Shown in pieces: positions 55,942 through 64,000 of a stretch of 64,000 nucleotides of DNA. The DNA lies in assembly GCA_030248215.1 (NCBI GenBank), contig JASANG010003728.1, forward strand, positions 1-64,000. The letters are read 5' to 3'. The notes beneath the pieces are model-generated. The model was not told where the DNA came from, made no database searches, and saw nothing but the letters and a program-made list of their open reading frames with translations. Within the stretch, counting starts at the first letter, position 1; the number at the start of each line of letters is the position of its first letter. Both the position numbers and the translations under genes were made by a program. The stretch comes from Enoplolaimus lenunculus (lineage: Eukaryota > Nematoda > Enoplea > Enoplida > Thoracostomopsidae).

Positions 55942-58900
55942 TTAATAACCAGGAGCAAGCCGAACTGTTGGACATTGATCGCATGGGCCCTTTTCGCCAT
56001 ATGGACCTGGTATACCCGGGTACCCTTTCTCGCCTGGAATTCCATCGCGTCCTGCTTTGCCTGGAAAGCCATACAGTCCTTTCATTCCTCGTTTTCCATA
56101 TTTTCCTTTTTCCCCCTGACGGCCTTCAGAACCATCTGAACCTGTTCGTCCAGGATTACCCGGCAATCCCTGAGGGCCAGGAGTTCCAGGCACCAGTTTT
56201 CCAGGAACACCTTCCTCTCCGGGAGGGCCAGTTCTACCCGGCTGACCTCGTAAACCTTTTGGACCATGATGGCCTGGGCGTCCTGCATCTCCGTCTAAAC
56301 CGTTGATGCCAGATTGCCCTGAAGGCCCAGTGTCTCCAAGCGACCCAGGAGGTCCTTGAGAACCTTGCGGTGAAGCGCATGGGCATGGCGGAGGACTTGT
56401 TTCTGCGACATCACCGGCAACAGCATCTCGTCCTGGTGGACCGCGATCCCCAAATTCGCCTGGATAACCATCTTTTCCAGGGTTCCCTGGCTCACCAGGG
56501 TGACCTGGAGGTCCTTGTTGACAGCAACCTGCAAACAATTATATATTAACAGCGAAAAACTACTTTACATCTTGTAAACCAACTTTACAGCAAAATAACT
56601 TAAGGTTACGATTGCGGTATACTCGCGACACATCGCTGCATCTCAGTTCAAAAAATACTTTTTAAGAAACGTATTTCTGATGCGCGGCTCTGTGCTGTAG
56701 CGAACGTCGGCGTCCGCTAATACCGATAGTGGATGATGCACCGTACGGCGTCGTACGACACCATACGACATTAAAATAGTCAAAGTATAGCGCCTGTCTG
56801 ACATGTAAATGGGGCCCTATGAATATGAAAACAACATATTCGAATGTGAAACAATACTTGATGCCGATAAAAAGTCTGGCTTCCATTATAGTCATTTTTG
56901 TCTTAATGCTTGAAGGCGTGTGAGATTGTCTCATTGATACCCTTCACAACTTATACATTTTTCGCCCGTCTTACGTGGATAAAATACCTACTGCTAAAAC
57001 GTTTAACCCCTTCTCACATTGAGTTGCCTGTAGGCAACTCAGCGCAGTGTATATACGTTTAAATAGTATATATCGCACCGTGTTTAACAATTGCAACACG
57101 TATACATACTTCTAAATCACCACAAGACGTGAGAGCCCCCTCTTGCTTGAGCGTCAAGCTCCTATAGCTGAGTGGTGATGGTATACGCCTCCCACTTCAG
57201 TCACTGGAGTTCGAATCCTAGCATAAAAGTAGGTCTCGGGGAAATAGAAAATATTCATGCGAGAAAGGGATAAAATTTGTTTCAACTTATGTTACATGTA
57301 TTCTGTGACCGCATTCGGTGTCCCTGGCGATAGCCCATCTATATTTCACTTATAACCAATTCGTCCAGGTTCAGTTCTGTGTCGCGCCAAGAACAGAAGT
57401 GGCTGAGGCGAGTTGTAGAAATAATTTCACTCCATTGAGTTATTCCTCTAACTCATCGAGTACACTGTGAGGAACTAAACTCAAGTAATATATAAACAAC
57501 ACAGACACTGTGAGCAGTGTTTCGTAACTCTACAATATAGTTTAAAATCTCTGCTCGACGTGAGCCCCCTCGGGCTCGGGCTTCAAACTCCTATAGCTGA
57601 GCGGTCATCGTAAACGAATCCAACCCGAGAGACTGGGGATCTAATCTTACGTTGAAAGTGCATGTCGTATTAAATTGAAATATTCATGTGAGAAAGGGTT
57701 ATAGCGAAAGTTGAATAAAACTTACACGGCACTATAAAACTTTCATATGCGCCGCCATTATCACCATCATCACCGCCCTGTTCGTTTTGACCATAGTAGC
57801 TGGGATAGGAATTGTACTCAGGGGCTGGTGACGGCCGCTCATATTTATTATATTCATATGGGTCGTAAGGCACTTGCGGGTAATGTATCGGAGGTTCCTT
57901 GTACGGAGACGGATATACATTGTGTACTGGGTGTGGTGGAACGACGTGTGGCGGTTTTGGTTTGTAGTATGGATCCAACGGTAAATGCGAGCCGTGGTGT
58001 CGTGTGTGATGATGAGGGCTGTGGTGTCCTGTATGATGCTGATGAGGGCCATGATGAGGATTATTGCTCCCTGCATGATGGTCTTCGTGGTGTTCTTCGT
58101 GATATTCAACCCCTGGAATTCCATATTGTTCGTGGATTTTTGTATGATGTTCGCCAAAATAATCAGACTCGCCGTCAGGCGCATGGTGCAAATTGTGATG
58201 TGTTGCGTGTGGATTATTTAGGATTGGATATTCGTCCGGATAAGGTGGACCATGATGCGAGCTGCCGTGAATGGCCGCAGGATGGTGCAGTTTTGGATCC
58301 CCAGCATTGTATTCTTCGTGGTGTTCTTCGAAACTTTCATGATGCTGATCGGCGTCAACACTTCGGTCGCCAATGTGAGCTGAATGATCCACTTGAATGA
58401 CACTGTGTTCTTTAGAGTTTGGAGAAGCTTCTTCGTTGATATATTCTCCATAGTATTCTTCGTACTGATCATAAATTTCTGATGATGGTTGCAAATAGTA
58501 GTCGGCGTAGTCTTTTTGAACTTTTTGTCGATAATTGCCTTTTGCTGGTTTTACTGGGACACCATCGCGTTTGTTCGTCCGTCTCGCGCCGCCGCCGCTA
58601 TTTTTTGTAGCAGCTCTTGTTGTGTGATTTGGCGATCGTATTCGTTGGTTGCCCCTGGATAGTTTTCTGCCTGACGTTCCACGCTGTTTGTTTAATTTTT
58701 TGTGAGATATCTGAAGTTTGTTATCGTCAGAAGTTTTCAATTTTTTTGATTTAACCATTTTTTGTTTACTTGCCGTTGTTTTAAGTGTTGAAGTCGTTGT
58801 TTCAAGTGTTTCTGTTTGCAGCGTGGGACGCTTTGTAGATACCGCCTCGGCGGAACCAGAGTAAACCTTGTTTACTAAATCGTTCAAATTATAGCCTGCA

Positions 58901-61285
58901 AATGTTTTACTAATCTCGAAAATAGCCGTCGTTTCAGTAGTTGGTTTAGCTGTTGTGGTTGATGTTGAAAGTCCATCGGGAAATGCAGTTTCGTCAATAT
59001 ATCGAAACACAGTTCCCACATCTTTTTGAGCCGCTGCTCGTTTGTGATCAGAAGTACTGAGAATGGTGAATACATTTTTGTTTTGATCTCTATCACTTGA
59101 CCTGGAGCTTCGTTTTGTATGCTCGCTAACAATGGCAAAATCATAAAGTCGAATTGCCTGATATGATAGAATGCCTGAAATCCTCTGAAAATAATAAATC
59201 ATTTTGGCTGCATTTCTTTAAGTGTAAAAATGAATAGAAAGCAATACTTCTGAGCAAATACAATGCAAGCTGCAGTGTTTAATAAAACAGTTTCGAAAGT
59301 CACAATTCGCATGCCTGTGGTTGTTTAACAAATATACATTTGACCGCTCCTCCCAAACGCTTAGGCTTACGAATATGCTTATAGGAGGAGGCTGGAGAAG
59401 GCTTAGGCGATTCTTGTACACGTTCGTCACACAGGGTCTGGTTAGGCTTTACCGCACGCTGACCTAAGCTCTATGTCAAGTTTCAGCCTAAACCTAACCT
59501 GCAGATGTGGCGGAATGTGTAAAAGAACCAACAATAAATACTTCGATCCAATGTTTATGTACTAAAACAGGTTTCCGTTGTTTGTTTTGACGGCTTAGAG
59601 GTCACCTGTTTTAAAATGAGCCAAAGTTCTGGTCTATAAATTTTACAATGCGAAATTAGCGGATCTTGCACCTCTTTGGTTCATTTTTGGCTACGCAATC
59701 TTAAACGGAAGTTTGCTGCTGAATTTACATATTAAAAACTGAGGCTTCAATTTTAGGTTCAAACGAAAAACCGCCTCACTTTTTAAGCGTGGTCCCTCTG
59801 GAAAACGGTGTATATATTTTTGACCTCCATGTGTTAAAGAAGTAGCTTCATGGTGAAGGTGCGGTAGACGAGTTATGCATATAAACGTGTAATGTAAGTA
59901 AACTGTGTATTGTTGGGATAGGCGTAATGCATGTATTGTGCATCATATAACCGCGCTGTGCACTATATATGACATTAGAATTAAGGTATTCATAGGTTGT
60001 CGTTGTGGTGCAGTTGGTTAGCAAGTTATTTTACGCGATCTATACATTACGGGTACAAAGCTTGTCGAGCATTTAGAATTTGCAAGAACCTATTTTCATT
60101 CATATCAGAGGGTAAGTAATTGGAGATAATGCTACAAATTTTTATTTTAAATTAATGAGAATAAACGATTTAATCTTATTTTGAGAGTGTATTGAAAAAT
60201 TAATTAGCGTCCAAAGACGAGAAAAACAAGAGAATTTTATCGAAATTGCTGGCCATTCACTTCTTTAGCATTCATTAGTCAACAGAATTTGGATAACTTT
60301 CTAGTTTTGTGCAATAACGCATTTGCCGTTAAATAAAATCATCGCCGTTGTTTAGTGCGAGGGGCATTCAGTTTTCCCGCGGGACAGCAATAGGTCCTGA
60401 GTGCAACTGTAAACACTCCTGCGCCAATAAGTTGAACGGAACAGCTTCGAGCCTATGCTTTGCAGGGTCGGGCGGAACAGCTGGGACATCTTTTTCCCTA
60501 TGTTTTAGCTGTTTCCGCCGGCACCTTTGAGCCAATGTGATAGGGACAATAGCTTCGAGCGTATGGTTTTGTTGTGTCGGACGGAACAGCTTCGATCCTA
60601 TGTTTTCGTCATTCGGTCGGGAGTCACGGGATAGTTCTGAGCCTAGGCTTAGGAGGTTTTAGGCTTAAGTTTAGGCTTAGGCTTAGTCTAAGGCTAAGGC
60701 TGAGTTTTTATATTTAGGTTTTAGGCCTAGGCTTTACTCAGAATGAGTTAAACCAACTGACAATTCTGAGTTCTGATAGTCCTCACTAGGCTTAGGGATT
60801 CAAATCATACTAAGTTACAATCAACCGGGCCCGTAGCCAAAGGGGGGCCAGGGGGATCAGCCCCTCTGGAAAAAATTTGCTTCCATCTAGAAAATTTTCA
60901 ATTTTGCTTATAGTTTTTTGAAAATCCTTGAATTCCCCTCCTAAAATATTTTAGTCCCCCTAGAAAGGTGAGCTGGCTACGGGTTTGTCATCAACTCATT
61001 GAAATTTACAAGGTACTTGGTTTCATGCTTAACACGTTGGAAACCTTAATGAAAACTATAGAAATATAACATTATTGAAATGAAAATAAAAAAGCATAGC
61101 TTAATCAATATTTGCTTTACTTGACAGTTTTGAACTTCACCGTTAAACGAAGACCGCAACATAACAGACTTTTGGAGAATCAACGGGATTGTAATCAAAC
61201 ACGCCAGCACAGCGGAACTTGCCAAAGACACTGATATAAACGCTGTTTTGCGCAACGATTTTTTAATTTCATTTGGTTTCGTCAT
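55942..61285 (-). CDS. Cuticle collagen with long His/Tyr-rich insert, 736 aa, three exons
   Basis: Exons (minus strand): 61285-61121, 59184-57726, 56528-55942; phases 0 and 1 match and the total is 2,211 nt. Exon 1 is a nematode cuticle collagen N domain: basic start, LRKTAFISVSLASSAVLACL transmembrane/signal segment, ending EVQNC. Exon 2 (residues 56-541) holds a subtilisin-type site KRSSR (79-83), a Thr-rich and a Lys-rich part, a Tyr-rich part DYADYYLQPSSEIYDQYEEY (about 280-303), a His-rich part full of HH pairs (about 315-489) and a Pro/Tyr-rich part. The next junction rebuilds a Cys, giving PCCCQQGPPG, then Gly-X-Y blocks, a CPC interruption, a long Gly-X-Y block with one imperfection (GKLVPG), and the end CDQCPTVRLAPGY. 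Cuticle collagens trimerise, are cleaved and are cross-linked through Cys and Tyr. Usual members are about 300 residues, so this insert is exceptional. Confidence 0.88.
56612..56799. mobile_element. GGTTGCGCTATACTTT MITE in collagen intron 2
   Basis: Left GATTGCGGTATACTCGCGAC, right CAAAGTATAGCGCCTGTC; interior GTACGGCGTCGTACGACACC is palindromic. Related to 18493 and 36947. Confidence 0.55.
57003..57273. mobile_element. TTAA-type MITE with tRNA-like core, collagen intron 2
   Basis: Left TTAACCCCTTCTCACA, right GCGAGAAAGGGATAA; core CTCCTATAGCTGAGTGGTGA and GGAGTTCGAATCC. Right-hand TTAA is mutated to ATAA. Confidence 0.7.
57440..57702. mobile_element. Diverged TTAA/tRNA-like MITE, collagen intron 2
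   Basis: CGACGTGAGCCCCCTCGGGC, CTCCTATAGCTGAGCGGTCA and the right end ATTCATGTGAGAAAGGGTTA are kept; the B box is worn (GGGGATCTAATCTTACG) and the left end is lost. Ends only 24 bp from the collagen exon 2 donor. Confidence 0.6.
59351..59525. mobile_element. TTAGGC-type element, collagen intron 1
   Basis: CGCTTAGGCTTACGAATATG, then TTCTTGTACACGTTCG, CAGCCTAAACCTAACCTGC and GGAATGTGTAAAAGAACC. The last two segments suggest two elements joined or an inverted arrangement. Confidence 0.5.
60001..60065 (+). repeat. tRNA-like A-box remnant, collagen intron 1
   Basis: GTGGTGCAGTTGGTTAGCAA fits a tRNA D-arm/A box and GGGTACAAAGC sits where a B box should be, but the B box is poor and no acceptor stem closes. 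Probably a SINE head, not a tRNA gene. Confidence 0.35.
60350..60735. repeat. Degenerate tandem region GGAACAGCTTCGAGCCTATG, with TTAGGC patch
   Basis: The phrase GGAACAGCTTCGAGCCTATG recurs in variant form three or four times between 60430 and 60605, followed by GTTTAGGCTTAGGCTTAGTC near 60665-60690. Confidence 0.5.
60738..61012. mobile_element. GAGTTGATT foldback fragment interrupted by a GGCCCGTAGCCAG MITE, collagen intron 1
   Basis: CTCAGAATGAGTTAAACCAA and TTACAATCAAC before, and CATCAACTCATTGAAATTTA after, belong to the foldback family. Between them 60828-60983 runs from GGGCCCGTAGCCAAAGG to GTGAGCTGGCTACGGG. Confidence 0.6.
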
Positions 61286-61354
61286 CTTTTTTTGCTTGAC
61301 AATTATGTTCCAAGTAGCAAGACACGGTCCAGTTAAGATATAATTGTATATGGG

Positions 61355-61360
61355 CTGAAA
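61355..61360 (-). promoter_or_regulatory. TTTCAG acceptor in the collagen 5' leader
   Basis: On the minus strand a T-rich tract ends TTTCAG about 70 nt before the collagen ATG. It is either a 5'-UTR intron acceptor or a spliced-leader addition site. No donor was identified upstream, which mildly favours trans-splicing. Confidence 0.4.
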
Positions 61361-62090
61361 TAAAAAATTAATTTAAGTAAAATGAACAATCGAGGCATAT
61401 CTAAAAATTCGCAAAGGATATTTCAACATACAACAAGCGTTAGAATTTCACAGTTATTAAAACTCGCACGACAAGAATAATTAATTTTGAATGTTATACC
61501 ACAGCTGATCTACAACTATTTTAGAGTGAAATATGTACGGTTACCGAATCGCATCATCCGATCTGAAAAGTTGCAGAGTTGGAACTGTCGGTCAACAAAT
61601 TCTGCAGCAGCTGTAGTTGAACAAGAATCAAACAATGTAGATATATTGAATTTGTTCATTTCAACTATAATCTCTAAATTTACTAAAACATTTTAGTTTC
61701 GTTTTAAAATATCTGCATTTCAAACTTTTAAATTAACCAGCAACGTGATCAAAACGTGCAATAAATTTCATTGCAAAGTTTACTGAGACCTCCGATCAAG
61801 ATTCTATCGTTGCCGGAGACGCAGGCAGGTTTTTCGCAGCTATTTTTTCCGTAAAGTGGCAACATCTTACCGCTAGATTTGCAAACAAATGTTGTCCCTC
61901 GGTCGTTTTAATTTTTGTGATTGGATACAGTAATTTCAACTTCAAACCTTCAACGTGAAATATATCAGAAGCAGTGTTTAACCATCAGATTCGCAAAATC
62001 TGACAATCCGTTGCGCTTGTTTAAACAGAAGCATAAACAAATAAGCATAACGAGATTAACTTATTTTCAAATATTAATTATTTTACTGTA
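61361..62090. other. Region upstream of the collagen gene, no gene seen
   Basis: AT-rich; should include the collagen promoter but no confident TATA element was located. No repeat recognised. Confidence 0.4.
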
Positions 62091-62094
62091 ATAC

Positions 62095-62395
62095 ACTTTT
62101 CACACACACATATGTATTCACTAAAAATATACTTAAAATTAAGTAAAACTGTTGTCGAATTGTCGGTTTTACTTACTATGGTGCTTGGCAAAGTTTTACT
62201 TAATTTTAAGCAAACACAAAAATCTTAGCTTTACATTTACTTTATTAATCAGGAAATGCAGTAGTATTTTTACTTATTTACATTATTTAAGCAAAGCTTT
62301 ACTCAATATTTAGTACACTTATACTTAAAAAAGTGAGTAAAAATATAACTAAAGCACCTTAAGTAGAGTGTTTTCACAGAGTGTATATTACGTTA
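62095..62395. mobile_element. TACACT-ended inverted-repeat element
   Basis: ATACACTTTTCACACACACA at the left and GTGTTTTCACAGAGTGTATA at the right are imperfect inverses; the AT-rich interior repeats TACTTA/TAAGTA motifs. Possibly related to 31797-32047. Confidence 0.45.
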
Positions 62396-63004
62396 ATATG
62401 GAGGGTTTTGTCAATGACCAATAATAAAATAGATCCTTGTGGTATCCAGAGTATTCTTCTAACCTTTAACATATTTCCTAAAAATTTCAGGAAAACATAG
62501 ATAAATATTTATACGCCTTTTTAGAAAAACCTTCAGGCCTAGCATATATTTCAAGATAATCTTTTCACTCGCCATGCTCGGTCGTACCACCACCTAAACA
62601 CAGAGTTATACTACACCACCCCGGGCTGACATCTCGGCCCAACTGCTGTTTTCGGCATTTGCTTACGGCTGGGCTTTCAAGAATTAAGTTTCAAGGATTT
62701 TAATGTTTCATTCGGAACATTAATGAATTTATCGATAATGAAAAAATTTCAAGCTATAACCATAATAAAGATTTTAATAGTATCAACCGTTCAGTTTCGG
62801 TATGTCGATTTTGTTGTCAAAAATTACTGCGTTTAATATAGAAAATACGCCAAACCGCCCTGGTATTGGAGAATTTTTGTCAAATACATAAATCAACTTT
62901 GTGAAATATAATTTGCATTTTGTGTTATGGTAAAATTCAAGAAAACGATATTTTCGTTTCAATTCTGAGGTCTCTGCTAAAAAGAATAGTGTTTTTAAAT
63001 TTGT

Positions 63005-63447
63005 ATACTCTAGTGACCCGAATAACAGGGGTAATAAGAGGGGATCCCCATATTGTGTCGCAATCAATAGGAGTCCGTATCCGTAATAAGGGTTCGTAAG
63101 CGGATAGAGTCCTTAAACTGTAATTAGAGCCCATAAACGTCAACTATTCTTCATTGTAGTGCATAAATGACTCCAGGACCGAATAAAGTTGAGTTCAAAA
63201 CTTTAAAGCATACTTAAGTTTTGGAAGTACATTTCTAGGTATAACCTTGCATTATCGCTTTTTTGATGCAAGACAAAGTGACATTAATTCAACGGATAGT
63301 TGCAATATCGGATAGATATATCAATAATGAAAGGTGACGTAGAGAGGATTAAAAATCAATAACAGTCCGTAACTGAATAACAGGGGCGTAACCTCTGGAG
63401 AAGCCAAATAAATATCAGTCCCCCCTCTTATTCGGGTCACTACAGTA
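63005..63447. mobile_element. TACTGTAGTGACCCG MITE, reverse orientation
   Basis: Left TACTCTAGTGACCCGAATAA, right TTATTCGGGTCACTACAGTA; interior collinear with 35765-36213. Confidence 0.75.
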
Positions 63448-64000
63448 TCTGTGGAGATGCTAGGGTTGTCAAACTCAAAATACGCCAGGTTTCAAATGTT
63501 AATCTAGAAAGTTAGTTTAATACTGCTAAATTAGCTTAAGCTTAAATCGAGTTAGTTTAGGCTTTTATAGACTTGTGAGTACTGTTATTGCCTGTGCATC
63601 CGCCTTTGTATTTATCAGAATGATCACGTTTCTTGCGTAACATTAGACTTAACAAGCGAAAAGTCTTCTAAAATTACAGCTTACTGAAAGCTAAATAAGG
63701 CAACCATGCATTGAACACAAATTATCAACCAGCGGGGGGTTTACTTGAACGGGCGTAGCCAAAGTAATATATTTTAGTTCAATTTGTATTAAGCAGGGTG
63801 AAAACGTATTCACTGCAATATTACAATGTGAGAGGCATAATATATCGAACAGGATTACAAGGATATCATCTTCGGATATAAGATTTTTCGGCGTGAGCGG
63901 ATTTATTAATAGGTGTCTTGAAATAGTGCATTTTAAAGTTTCTTTGAACTCGAGTTACATTGTCGTTATATTTATTAGCTATTTGGCTAAAAATCAACTG
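63448..64000. other. Right edge, no gene seen
   Basis: AT-rich. A short TTAGGC-like patch (TTAGCTTAAGCTTAAATCG) lies near 63530 and a GGGCGTAGCCAAAG fragment near 63750. Confidence 0.4.

Noticed and set aside
57732-58400. Open frames overlapping collagen exon 2 on both strands
   Set aside because: They are shadows of the His-rich exon, whose frame fits the collagen splice phases on both sides.
1-64000. CRISPR arrays, bacterial operons or plasmid features
   Set aside because: Intron-containing eukaryotic genes and MITE-type repeats throughout; neither minisatellite has spacer structure.

Overview
The window looks like nematode (or close relative such as a nematomorph) nuclear DNA. The strongest evidence is a minus-strand cuticle collagen gene (55942-61285) with a Col_cuticle_N-type N-terminus, clustered cysteines and Gly-X-Y blocks. 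Supporting evidence: GT-AG introns of 0.1-4.3 kb, TTTCAG acceptors just upstream of several start codons (as in spliced-leader trans-splicing), and many short arrays of the nematode telomere hexamer TTAGGC, here carried by mobile elements. The species cannot be named; the repeat load and long introns argue against a compact Caenorhabditis-like genome.

Layout. 1-5508: intergenic, with a 189-bp tandem duplication at the left edge and two AGTCAAATTGACTC foldback elements. 5509-32453 (+): one large gene in 24 predicted exons whose splice phases all agree, encoding about 1,115 residues: signal peptide, LPMO-like copper domain, two EGF-like modules, a DOMON domain split by a long Thr-rich and Glu/Pro-rich insert, a second DOMON domain, and a divergent Kunitz-like C-terminus. 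Its introns hold most of the repeats. 34893-35546 (-): small secreted Asn/Lys/Arg-rich protein with dibasic sites. 36.2-43.8 kb: no gene seen; repeats and two minisatellites. 44086-47605 (-): secreted protein of about 741 residues with five FKTR-type repeats. 50693-52444 (-): intronless secreted beta-lactamase-like serine hydrolase with all three catalytic motifs. 55942-61285 (-): 736-residue cuticle collagen with a very long His/Tyr-rich insert. 61.3-64 kb: repeats only.

All five genes encode predicted secreted products. At least two fit an extracellular-matrix setting: the collagen and the copper/haem-type oxidase-like protein. A shared role in building or remodelling cuticle is an inference from family and proximity. 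The rest of the DNA is dominated by at least ten families of short inverted-repeat (MITE-like) elements, many nested. No LTR element, LINE open reading frame, rRNA gene, canonical tRNA gene or CRISPR array was recognised.
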